Origin: Vulcanimicrobiota bacterium | GTDB taxonomy: Bacteria; Vulcanimicrobiota; Vulcanimicrobiia; Vulcanimicrobiales; Vulcanimicrobiaceae | Assembly: GCA_014304965.1 (NCBI GenBank) | Contig: JACRTZ010000145.1 | Span: forward strand, 1-9,812 | Length of the DNA stretch: 9,812 bases | Direction: 5' to 3' | Part shown: one piece after another, positions 1 to 5,828 of the stretch | Layout: each line of letters opens with the position of its first letter | How positions within the stretch are numbered: the stretch's first letter is position 1 | The notes under the pieces: model-generated | Databases searched by the model: none | What the model was told of the DNA's origin: nothing | What the model saw: the letters and a program-made list of their open reading frames with translations, nothing else | Translations under genes and position numbers: made by a program

Positions 1-239
1 ATTACTATCCGCGAGTCCACGGCAACTATACCGCGCCGACCGGCCCATTCACTGCAACTACGTACGACCTGGCCTACCACGTGACGCGCTACGACATCGG
101 CTTGACTCTGAAACCGTCGATGTACTCGCCGATCTTCGTGGATGCCGGTTATCTCGGCGATCGCAGCAAAGGCGCCAACAACGCCCCTGCGACCATTAGC
201 CGCAGTGGACCGTTCGTAGGATTGGGTATAACCTTCTAA
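1..239 (+). CDS. C-terminal fragment of an outer-membrane beta-barrel protein (5' end outside window)
   Basis: The reading frame is open from the window edge (first full codon at 3) to a TAA at 237-239 and gives 78 residues. The fragment alternates polar and hydrophobic/aromatic residues as barrel strands do (for example YDIGLTL, PIFVDAGYLG, GPFVGLGITF). It ends in Phe, the usual terminal residue of the signal recognised by the BAM assembly machinery. The turn between the last two strands is rich in Asn, Ser, Gly and Ala. From this I infer an integral outer-membrane protein; the family (porin, OmpA/OmpW-like, or a surface-antigen barrel) cannot be decided without the N-terminal part. The Met-rich gene starts 40 bases downstream on the same strand with no terminator visible between them, so the two may be co-transcribed. 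Confidence 0.6.
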   Translation, partial: YYPRVHGNYTAPTGPFTATTYDLAYHVTRYDIGLTLKPSMYSPIFVDAGYLGDRSKGANNAPATISRSGPFVGLGITF

Positions 240-279
240 GGACCCCAGATCTCCCCGTCTTTTTAAAGGAGCCTCTTCC

Positions 280-774
280 ATGCGAATGTGGATTTCAACC
301 CTTACCCTCTCCGCGATGGTCGCGGCCGCGACCGTCGGCGCAAGTGCCATGTCCGACAGTATGATGGGTATGCCGAAGTGCGCGAGCGGCGACTCGATGG
401 TCATGGTCAACACCAAGGCCAAGACGTACATGATGGCGCCGAAAATGAGCGCCCACGACAAGATGATGATGCACAAAGGCATGATGATGCATAACGGCGT
501 GATGTGGACGGCCATGTGCAAGTCGAAAGCCATGAAGATGGGCGCGCACATGATGGCGTCCGGTAGCATGATGAAAAGCGGCAGCATGATGAAAACCGGC
601 ACCATGATGAACACAGGTTCAACCGGCTCGATGGGCGCGACCGGCAACACAGGCTCTACGATGCCGAGTCCTAAAGCATCATCGGGCATGCAGGGAATCG
701 GAAACTCGGGCGGCGTCTATGGAAATCCTTCGCCGCCGCCGGGTGCGTCCTCCAAACCGGTGCGCATTCCCTAA
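280..774 (+). CDS. Small exported methionine-rich protein, possible metal binder
   Basis: The product has 164 residues, with an AAAGGA ribosome-binding site at 265-270, nine bases before the ATG. Residues 1-23 look like a Sec signal peptide: Arg2, a hydrophobic run, and an ASA cleavage site before Met24. The predicted mature chain has 30 Met in 141 residues, plus His59, 65, 71 and 90 and Cys34 and 80. Met is clustered in MMMHKG/MMMHNG and in three GSMMKS-like hexads (residues 95-112). The tail is Gly/Ser/Thr/Pro-rich and ends PVRIP. The core (Cys34, VNTKAKTY at 43-50, MCKSKA at 79-84, Gly88) resembles, from memory, small secreted proteins with a VNTKSxxY...YMCKxxAxxxG pattern; here the intervening part is Met/His-rich. 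Dense Met and His clusters outside the cytoplasm are typical of Cu(I)/Ag(I)-binding proteins, so periplasmic metal binding is an inference. No copper genes are visible nearby. A strong terminator follows. Confidence 0.75.
   Translation: MRMWISTLTLSAMVAAATVGASAMSDSMMGMPKCASGDSMVMVNTKAKTYMMAPKMSAHDKMMMHKGMMMHNGVMWTAMCKSKAMKMGAHMMASGSMMKSGSMMKTGTMMNTGSTGSMGATGNTGSTMPSPKASSGMQGIGNSGGVYGNPSPPPGASSKPVRIP
463..498 (+). repeat. Tandem pair of 18-base units encoding MMMHKG / MMMHNG
   Basis: Two adjacent in-frame 18-base units lie inside the Met-rich gene. They encode three Met, a His, Lys or Asn, and Gly. The differences include a synonymous CAC/CAT change and a Lys/Asn change, so the duplication is not very recent. 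Each unit packs three Met and one His, the densest potential soft-metal site of the protein. Confidence 0.7.
562..615 (+). repeat. Three tandem 18-base units encoding G(S/T)MM(K/N)(S/T)
   Basis: In-frame copies lie at 562-579, 580-597 and 598-615 and encode GSMMKS, GSMMKT and GTMMNT. The array then decays into Met-poor Gly/Ser/Thr repeats (GST, GSMGAT, GNT, GST). MM pairs recur every six residues. Part of the Met-rich exported protein gene. Confidence 0.75.
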
Positions 775-796
775 ACAGCGCCCGTACGGACTACGA

Positions 797-831
797 GAGG
801 CGGCGCGGTGACGCGCCCCTCTTTTCTTTTT
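797..831 (+). terminator. Intrinsic terminator after the Met-rich gene
   Basis: A GC-rich hairpin pairs GAGG (797-800) with CCTC (818-821) and GGCGCG (802-807) with CGCGCC (812-817). There is one bulged C at 801 and a GTGA loop. A T-rich tract (TTTTCTTTTT, 822-831) follows directly. It lies 23 bases after the Met-rich gene stop and orients for + strand transcription. Confidence 0.85.
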
Positions 832-919
832 GCCGACCCCTCGGCTGCGGTCATAACCCTGGATTTTCCGGATCCAAAAAAACGGCTGCTGCTCTCCTCG
901 AAGTGGGTACAAGACCACT

Positions 920-1120
920 ATGGAAAAGAAGAGCGAACGCGACACGCCGGAAGCGGCGCATAAGCGCGGTCTCGAACAACTTGAGGCTGGTCACAAGCGA
1001 AAAGTCGCCCCCGAGCGGGCCCCGGTGATCGAAAACCACGAACCGCACGCTGGTTTTGAGCCCGGCGAAACGGCCGCTGACGCGCACCGAAACGGCCCGC
1101 TGCCGAATACGAAGAAGTAG
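920..1120 (+). CDS. Small hydrophilic hypothetical protein (66 aa)
   Basis: I do not recognise this protein. It has 66 residues, is strongly charged (Lys, Arg, Glu, Asp, His) and has no membrane segment or signal peptide. It begins MEKKSERDTPEAAHKRG and ends GPLPNTKK. The N-terminal half could form a charged helix; the C-terminal half is Pro/Gly-rich and probably disordered. Codon use is GC-biased at third positions like the neighbours, and the frame is closed by TAG 47 bases before the sensor gene. No good Shine-Dalgarno sequence precedes the ATG. Upstream, a weak TTGCCG...CATAAC pair (830-835, 852-857) could be a promoter but is not convincing. The preceding terminator separates it from the Met-rich gene, so it may be the first gene of a unit with the sensor. 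It could also be a chance frame. Confidence 0.45.
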   Translation: MEKKSERDTPEAAHKRGLEQLEAGHKRKVAPERAPVIENHEPHAGFEPGETAADAHRNGPLPNTKK

Positions 1121-1167
1121 CCGTACCGGAAAAGCCGCGCTGAGGCCCGGCGGCGAAGCGAGACGCG

Positions 1168-2955
1168 ATGTCCGTCAATAGCGGAGCGGTTCCCGCCCGG
1201 GCGGTGACCACTCCACCCAAAGTCTCGCTCAATCGCGGACAGTGGGTGCGCTTCATCATCGTTGCGACGATCGCGTCGTTTGCGGTCTTGCGGGTCCTGC
1301 CGGACATCGTTCGGGCAGCGCAGCCCCTCGGATTCTTCAGTTACGCGACGAATGCGAACGGCATCGTCGTCAGCACGCCGCCGAAGCTCACGAAGGACTC
1401 GGAGCGTCTCCTCGCCGGAGATCGGGTGCGAATCGATCGCATCAAGGAAGACGACCGCAAACCCGGCATCGCGGGCATCGGGTTCACGCGCGAAGACTTC
1501 GAGCGCCAGTTGCCGATCGAACGCGCCGGCAAATTGCGCAGCCTGCATCTCGTGGCATCGGAAGAGTCGGTTTCGACGCGCGCGACGGCGGTCGTTCGCA
1601 TCGCCATCTTCGTGTTGTCGGTATTTTTGGGCGCGCTTCTGTTTCTGCTGAAGCCCAGCATTGCGACGGCCGCATTTTTCGTGTTTTGCTTGGGCGGCGA
1701 GTATCCGACGACGTTCGCAGACGCGTATTATCCGCAACCCTGGCGGGAAATTCCCCGCTGGCTCGGCGACACGCTGCGTGGTTTCGCCGCGCCGGCACTA
1801 CTCCTGTTCGCGATCGGCCTCTACAACGGGAGGCTTGCGCGCCGCGCCCTCGTGGTGATCGCGTGCGTGCTTGCCGCCCTCGCACTCGGCTCGGTTCACG
1901 CCTACGCCGACTGGGCGCGCGATTACGCCGCGCTGCCGGCCGAGCACTATGCGGGGTTTTACCGCTATGCCGAGCCGGCGATCATGGCGCTTTCGGTCAT
2001 CGTTTTCGGCTTCGCGTACCGCCGCGCCGATCGCGCGGCGAGCGCGCGCAATGGTGCGATCTTCGGCGCGTTCGTCGTCAGCATCGGAGCCGCAATTCTC
2101 TCGGCGTGGCTCTTTCCCGAACATCTGCCGCCGTGGCTTAACGGCGTGCTGCAAACGGCGCCGATCATCCCGATCGCGGTCGTTTGGTTTGCCGTCATTC
2201 GGCACAAGTTTTTCAACGTGGATTTCGTCGTCGGTCGCGGCATCGTATTCTTGGCGATCACGGCGGTTCTCTTCGGAATCTTTCTCCTCGTCGAGGACCT
2301 GGGAACCTATTTCTTCGCCAACAACTCGAACGTCGAGTATACCGTGTTCTTCGCCATCGTCGTGCTAACGAGTTCGACGTTCGGCATCGTGCGCGACTTT
2401 ATCCATAAGTTCGTGGACCGCTTCTTGTTTCGGGGGCGGCACAATCAGCGCGTCGCCTTGGAGTACATCGCCGGCTATATCCTGGATTCCGAGTCGGCGG
2501 ACGACGTGTATCGCGCAATATTAGAAGACGCCCGCGGCGCTCTCAACCTTAGCTTTGCCGGCGTATTCATGCGCAAATCGGACGGCAGCTTCGAACTCGA
2601 CCGCGAGCACTTATGGCCCGACGATCTCCGGCGGCATTTCGATGCCGATGACCCCTTTGTCCGTCAAATGACCCGGTCGCGCAACGTGCTGACGTTCTCG
2701 GCCAAAGAGTCCGCCGCGCTCGGCACGACGTTGCGCGAAGAGCGCTTCAGTTTCGCCGCTCCAATATTCTCGAACCGCACGATGTCGGCGGTCGTCATCT
2801 TCGGACCGAACCTCAGCAGCCTCGACCTCGACCCCGACGAGCGTGAGCTGCTGGTCTCGATTGTCTCGCACGCCTCGATCGCGCTCAGCGCCATCGAACT
2901 CGCTTCGTACAGGGAGGCGCTCGCGCTCAGTGCCCCACTCCTTGATAGCGGTTAA
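1168..2955 (+). CDS. Multi-pass membrane sensor with PDZ-like outer loop and C-terminal GAF domain, no output domain
   Basis: The product has 595 residues. The N-terminal membrane segment lies at about 28-46. A soluble loop (about 52-135) contains a PDZ-like pattern (NGIVVSTPP...LLAGDRVRIDRI, then a Phe/Leu-rich strand region). Further hydrophobic segments follow at about 141-161, 164-178, 203-220, 226-244, 271-286, 295-315, 328-345, 355-376 and 389-408. A basic amphipathic linker, FIHKFVDRFLFRGR (411-424), leads into a GAF-type domain (about 425-583). This order (PDZ-like loop, membrane helices, VDRhhFR linker, GAF) is the usual input half of ComP-like sensor histidine kinases. Those continue with HisKA_3/HATPase domains, but here the chain stops 12 residues after the GAF domain. 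The downstream + strand codes for no kinase because it is antisense to the ABC permease. It may act through a partner kinase, or be a truncated relic. The start at 1168 is the first ATG and has only a weak purine-rich leader. Confidence 0.8.
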   Translation: MSVNSGAVPARAVTTPPKVSLNRGQWVRFIIVATIASFAVLRVLPDIVRAAQPLGFFSYATNANGIVVSTPPKLTKDSERLLAGDRVRIDRIKEDDRKPGIAGIGFTREDFERQLPIERAGKLRSLHLVASEESVSTRATAVVRIAIFVLSVFLGALLFLLKPSIATAAFFVFCLGGEYPTTFADAYYPQPWREIPRWLGDTLRGFAAPALLLFAIGLYNGRLARRALVVIACVLAALALGSVHAYADWARDYAALPAEHYAGFYRYAEPAIMALSVIVFGFAYRRADRAASARNGAIFGAFVVSIGAAILSAWLFPEHLPPWLNGVLQTAPIIPIAVVWFAVIRHKFFNVDFVVGRGIVFLAITAVLFGIFLLVEDLGTYFFANNSNVEYTVFFAIVVLTSSTFGIVRDFIHKFVDRFLFRGRHNQRVALEYIAGYILDSESADDVYRAILEDARGALNLSFAGVFMRKSDGSFELDREHLWPDDLRRHFDADDPFVRQMTRSRNVLTFSAKESAALGTTLREERFSFAAPIFSNRTMSAVVIFGPNLSSLDLDPDERELLVSIVSHASIALSAIELASYREALALSAPLLDSG

Positions 2956-3739
2956 GCCCGAAGCGCCAGAATACGTACGCGAGAATAACGAAGGCGCAGC
3001 CGATCACCGGCGTTAGCAGCCCGGCGATGGGCGGAAATCCGAGCGCGTTGTCCGGCTTGTGCAGGAAGTACGACGCCGGAAAGTAGTTCATGAATGCGAA
3101 CGGGCATACGAACGTCAGTAGCAGGCGAACGCCGCGCGAGTAGATGCCGAGGGGGTACCGCGTGAATTCTTGCTCGAGCTGGACGACGATCCAAATGAGC
3201 GCGTCCACCCGTACGAACCAGAACGAAAGCGTCGAGACGATGAGGCCGATGCCGAGTTCGATCAACGCGCCGCCAAAGACGATCAGCGGCACGAATATTA
3301 CGAACATCGCATCGATGTGAACTCCGGAATACCACGTCGCAACGCCGAAATACGCGAGCGCCAGCATCAGTTCGTCCGGAAAGACTTGTCCGGGCGTCGC
3401 GATGATTTGGAAGAGGCTGTCGAGCGGGCGCACGAGGATTCGATCGAACTCGCCTTCACGCACGTGTTCGGGAACGTCGCCGACGGCCGAAAAGAGCGTA
3501 TTGTGCAGCGCGTGGGCGAGCATCCACAGCCCGTACAGGAACGCCATGTCGCGGAAATTCCAGCCGTTGAGCGAGGGGAAGCGCTCCAGCACGATCCAGA
3601 GCGCTGCGATCGCGGCGCCGTGATAGACGATCGTGAACGCGAACCACATCAGGAAATTCTCGCGGTACTCGAGCGTCGTCAGGATGTTGATCCGCCAGTA
3701 TTGACGGTAGACGCCGGCCGCGACGCGCAACTTGTTCAT
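2927..3739 (-). CDS. ABC exporter permease, COG3694/ABC2_membrane_6 type
   Basis: The product has 270 residues from the ATG at 3739-3737. It is an integral membrane permease with about six hydrophobic segments (for example 30-52, 64-85, 125-138, 143-170, 204-220 and 237-260). The diagnostic stretch EGEFDRILVRPLDSLFQ (95-111) is the cytoplasmic motif of this permease family, which probably contacts the ATPase. The ATG overlaps the TGA of the upstream permease (ATGA), implying translational coupling. A longer in-frame version starts at 3778 but would overlap the previous gene by 43 bases, so I reject it. A GGGAGG sequence abuts the ATG, and a TTG at codon 4 has more normal spacing, so the true start may be three codons later. 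The gene ends inside the convergent sensor gene (29-base overlap), with no terminator visible. It pairs with the other permease to form a heterodimeric channel of unknown substrate. Confidence 0.88.
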   Translation of the reverse strand: MNKLRVAAGVYRQYWRINILTTLEYRENFLMWFAFTIVYHGAAIAALWIVLERFPSLNGWNFRDMAFLYGLWMLAHALHNTLFSAVGDVPEHVREGEFDRILVRPLDSLFQIIATPGQVFPDELMLALAYFGVATWYSGVHIDAMFVIFVPLIVFGGALIELGIGLIVSTLSFWFVRVDALIWIVVQLEQEFTRYPLGIYSRGVRLLLTFVCPFAFMNYFPASYFLHKPDNALGFPPIAGLLTPVIGCAFVILAYVFWRFGLNRYQGVGH

Positions 3740-4554
3740 CCTCCCTGCACCACGACGCGCTTCGCTCCGGCCCGCCACATGAGCGTCGAAATTCCGGCGA
3801 GCAGCACGAACCAGAACACTTGAGAAGCGAACGCACGCAGATACTCGTCGGGCCCGATCGTTCCGACGTAGATCAAGAGCGGCGTCGAAAACATCGCCGC
3901 GAACGGCAAGGTCTCGACCACGGCTTGCAGTGCGGGCGGGAAGAGCACGAGGGGGATCAGCTCGCCGCCCAAGAGGTCGCTAACCCACGTAACGATCATC
4001 TGCCCGGCGGAGATTTCGAGGGTCCAGAAGGCCGTGCAATTCAAGATGAAGTTGATGCAAAACCCGACGAGATAGCCGATGAGAAAACTGAGCGCGAAGG
4101 CGGCTAGGGCGGCCGGGCCCGGGACGTCGACGTGCACGAGAAACAGCGCAATGACGAGCGACGGGAGCATGAGGACGGCGTGAAAGAGCACTTCGCCGGT
4201 GCCTTCGGCGAAAAAGTAGAGCGGCACGCTAATCGGTTTCATGAAATCGGTTGCGATGCTGCCTTCGCGCAGACGCTCGTGCAACGCCCGCGTTTGGTCG
4301 ATGTCCATCACGAGCCCCATCAGCAACGCCACCGTCGAATACGTGAGAATCGCCGGAAGCGACAGCTCCTGGGGTGCCGGGTTGTGCGCGTAGAGCGCCG
4401 TCCATACCGTCTTGAGCAGGTACAACCTGATCGCGAACGACGCGATGCTCGTGAAGACGTCGAAGCGATAGGTCGCTTCGCGCATGATGGCGCGCTTGGC
4501 AAATTCGACGTACGGTTCGATCCGGAAGCGGCGGCGCGGCAGTGTGCCGATCAC
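3736..4554 (-). CDS. ABC exporter permease, COG4587 type
   Basis: The product has 272 residues and starts with GTG at 4554-4552. That GTG overlaps the TGA of the ATPase gene (GTGA), so translation is probably coupled. The conserved N-terminus (PYVEFAKRAIMREATYRFD, 13-32) supports this GTG over the internal Met24. Hydrophobic segments lie at about 33-52, 66-84, 120-141, 146-173, 194-207 and 243-260. The motif REGSIATDFMKPISVPLYFF (96-115) corresponds to the family's coupling region and mirrors DRILVRPLDSLF in the partner permease. This permease/permease/ATPase set is the widespread but poorly characterised COG4586-4587-3694 exporter; its substrate is not known and nothing here reveals it. The stop overlaps the next permease start. 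Confidence 0.88.
   Translation of the reverse strand: MIGTLPRRRFRIEPYVEFAKRAIMREATYRFDVFTSIASFAIRLYLLKTVWTALYAHNPAPQELSLPAILTYSTVALLMGLVMDIDQTRALHERLREGSIATDFMKPISVPLYFFAEGTGEVLFHAVLMLPSLVIALFLVHVDVPGPAALAAFALSFLIGYLVGFCINFILNCTAFWTLEISAGQMIVTWVSDLLGGELIPLVLFPPALQAVVETLPFAAMFSTPLLIYVGTIGPDEYLRAFASQVFWFVLLAGISTLMWRAGAKRVVVQGG
3740..3745 (-). promoter_or_regulatory. Strong Shine-Dalgarno GGGAGG touching the second permease's ATG
   Basis: GGGAGG lies directly against the ATG at 3739-3737 (zero spacing) but nine bases before an in-frame TTG at 3730-3728. It is inside the last codons of the upstream permease. Either coupling through the ATGA overlap drives initiation at the ATG, or the ribosome starts at TTG. 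Confidence 0.5.
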
Positions 4555-5558
4555 GACGGCGACCCGACCGCGCTTTCGTTGTAGCCCTCGCGATAAATGC
4601 GTCGCACGATAGATTCGATCTCGGGCTCGATGATCGCGATGTCGCTGACGCTGTAGCGATCGAGCAGGCGGCGGATCATCGTTTCGGCCGAGAGGCGGCG
4701 CTGGTTGAAACGCAGCTTGACGATGTTGCCCTCGCGGCTTTCGATCTCGCCGCCTTCGACCGCAAACTCTTCATACGTCTCGGCGAGCGTGACGACGAGG
4801 GTGCGATGCGTGCCATACTCGGTTCGTAGGCGCGCGAGCGTGCCGTCGTAGATGACCGTGCCTTCGTCGATCAGGATGATGCGCTTCGAAAGGCGCTCGA
4901 CGTCGGCGAGGTCGTGCGTCGTCAGGATGACGGTCGTCCCGCGTTCGCGGTTGATGCGTCCGACGAACTCGCGAATCGCTTCCTTAGCTTCGACGTCGAG
5001 ACCGATGGTCGGCTCGTCAAGGTAGACGATCTTGGGATCGTGGAGCAGCGCGGCCGCGAAGTCCCCGCGCATGCGCTCGCCGAGCGAGAGCTGGCGCACG
5101 GGCGTGCCCATGAATTCGTCGAGGCCCAGGATCTCCGAAAAGTGGGCCATGTTTTGGCGATACCGGTCGCGCGGCACGTCGTAAATCGAGCGCAGGAGTT
5201 CAAACGATTCGCGCAACGGCAAGTCCCAATAGAGTTGGCTGCGCTGGCCGAACACGACGCCGATGTTCGCCGCATTTGCTTGGCGGTTGCGATGCGGAAC
5301 GACGCCCGCCACTTTGATCGCGCCCGAGGTCGGCACGAGGATGCCGGTGAGCATCTTGATCGTGGTGGACTTCCCGGCGCCGTTGGGCCCGAGGTAACCG
5401 ACGAGTTCGCCCTCGGCGAGCGTCATCGTCACGCTGTCGACGGCGACTTTCTCTTCGTACTCGCGCGAAAACAGCGCTCGAACGGCGCCGGCGATGCCCG
5501 GGCTGCGTACGATCGAACGGAAGACCTTGCGGAGCTCGACGGTCTCGATGATCGCCAT
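4551..5558 (-). CDS. ABC exporter ATP-binding protein, COG4586 type
   Basis: The product has 335 residues. It has all nucleotide-binding motifs: Walker A GPNGAGKST (57-65), Q-loop Gln105 within VVFGQRSQLYWDLP, signature LSLGER (157-162, Leu in place of the first Gly of LSGGQ), Walker B IVYLDEP (177-183) with catalytic Glu182, and H-loop His215. An insertion of about 20 residues before the Walker A strand (RSPGIAGAVRALFSREYEEK), the GQRSQLxWDLP stretch and LSLGERMR are hallmarks of the COG4586 family. The last ~95 residues form a C-terminal extension after the ATPase core. It should power the two permeases encoded directly downstream, acting on the cytoplasmic face. This is the first gene of a three-gene operon with GTGA and ATGA overlaps. 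Its start is preceded by a purine-rich leader (GAGAGTGAGTAGGG). A 158-base divergent spacer separates it from the KKKGG microprotein and probably holds both promoters. Confidence 0.93.
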   Translation of the reverse strand: MAIIETVELRKVFRSIVRSPGIAGAVRALFSREYEEKVAVDSVTMTLAEGELVGYLGPNGAGKSTTIKMLTGILVPTSGAIKVAGVVPHRNRQANAANIGVVFGQRSQLYWDLPLRESFELLRSIYDVPRDRYRQNMAHFSEILGLDEFMGTPVRQLSLGERMRGDFAAALLHDPKIVYLDEPTIGLDVEAKEAIREFVGRINRERGTTVILTTHDLADVERLSKRIILIDEGTVIYDGTLARLRTEYGTHRTLVVTLAETYEEFAVEGGEIESREGNIVKLRFNQRRLSAETMIRRLLDRYSVSDIAIIEPEIESIVRRIYREGYNESAVGSPS

Positions 5559-5716
5559 CCCTACTCACTCTCTGCTCGGGCGCCCGGGCCCTCCCGGAAC
5601 AAAAAGGTAACGAAGTTCGAGGAGCGGAACCGCGCGAGACCAGCCTTCGTTAGAGGTTTGGGCTCGACGCCGTTTCGGCCGTTGAGTATCTTGATTAGGG
5701 TGGGGGGTGAGTTCAC
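5559..5716. promoter_or_regulatory. Divergent intergenic region between ABC operon and KKKGG microprotein
   Basis: This 158-base spacer must carry the promoters for both directions. I see no convincing sigma70 -35/-10 pair. It contains an 8-base inverted repeat, TAACGAAG (5608-5615) and CTTCGTTA (5645-5652), separated by 29 bases. It also holds a short palindrome CGGGCGCCCG (5577-5586) and a minor GCCG-TTT-CGGC hairpin (5669-5679). Any of these could be an operator or chance. Confidence 0.4.
5702..5711 (+). promoter_or_regulatory. Ribosome-binding site of the KKKGG microprotein
   Basis: GGGGGGTGAG matches the extended anti-Shine-Dalgarno complement (AGGAGGTGA) at seven of nine positions. The GGTGA core ends six bases before the ATG at 5717. 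This supports translation of the 20-codon frame. Confidence 0.65.
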
Positions 5717-5779
5717 ATGGCAGCTAAGAAAAAGGGTGGCAAGAAAAAGGGCGGCAAGAAGAAAGGCGGCAAGAAGTAA
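5717..5779 (+). CDS. 20-residue Lys/Gly repeat microprotein (MAA + KKKGG repeats)
   Basis: This is a very short gene, MAA followed by three KKKGG units and a final KK. Eleven of 20 residues are Lys and six are Gly. Support for translation: a good ribosome-binding site, a TAA stop and a perfect hairpin terminator 49 bases after the stop. In addition, the three 15-base repeats differ only at synonymous third positions (GGT/GGC, AAA/AAG), which suggests selection on the peptide. A peptide this basic and flexible would bind nucleic acid or other polyanions, resembling the Lys-rich tails of histone H1-like bacterial proteins; this is inference. It has no signal peptide or membrane segment, so it should be cytoplasmic. 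It is transcribed divergently from the ABC operon. Alternatively, the transcript could be a small RNA carrying an incidental frame, although the purely synonymous repeat changes argue against that. I know of no named family. Confidence 0.7.
   Translation: MAAKKKGGKKKGGKKKGGKK
5726..5776 (+). repeat. 15-base tandem repeat encoding KKKGG (3.4 copies)
   Basis: Copies lie at 5726-5740, 5741-5755 and 5756-5770, with a partial copy at 5771-5776 (AAGAAG). Copy 1 differs from copy 2 only by GGT/GGC; copy 2 differs from copy 3 only by AAA/AAG swaps. All changes are synonymous in the microprotein frame. Confidence 0.85.
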
Positions 5780-5828
5780 GACTTCTTCCAACTTTTCGAT
5801 TTCAAAAACGTCTTTTTCCCCATAAACC

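Noticed and set aside
562..615. Possible CRISPR or direct-repeat array
   Set aside because: The repeats are contiguous, 18 bases, in frame and without spacers; they are coding repeats of the Met-rich protein.
991..1737. 248-residue minus-strand frame across the sensor start
   Set aside because: Arg-rich shadow of the sensor gene and the 66-residue ORF; no domain or start signal.
1242..2141. 299-residue + strand frame inside the sensor gene
   Set aside because: Alternate frame of the sensor; Arg/His-rich with no membrane or domain pattern, whereas the main frame has clear membrane helices and a GAF domain.
2927..3778. Longer 283-residue version of the second permease starting at 3778
   Set aside because: It would overlap the upstream permease by 43 bases; the ATGA junction at 3739-3736 is the normal arrangement and the extra residues (MAGRSEARRGAGR) are not family-like.
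3170..3823. 217-residue open frame on the + strand opposite the ABC permease
   Set aside because: It lies fully antisense to two well-supported permease genes, is a charged, composition-driven sequence with no recognisable domain, and has no ribosome-binding site.
5577..5586. CGGGCGCCCG palindrome near the ABC ATPase start
   Set aside because: A 10-base GC palindrome is expected by chance in DNA of this composition and lacks a T tract or second copy; noted only within the spacer entry.
4914..5825. 303-residue + strand open frame opposite the ABC ATPase, running through the KKKGG repeats in another frame
   Set aside because: The ATPase strand has every NBD motif; this frame is Arg/Ala/Asp-rich shadow coding typical of GC-rich DNA and reads the repeats as Arg/Lys/Ala nonsense.
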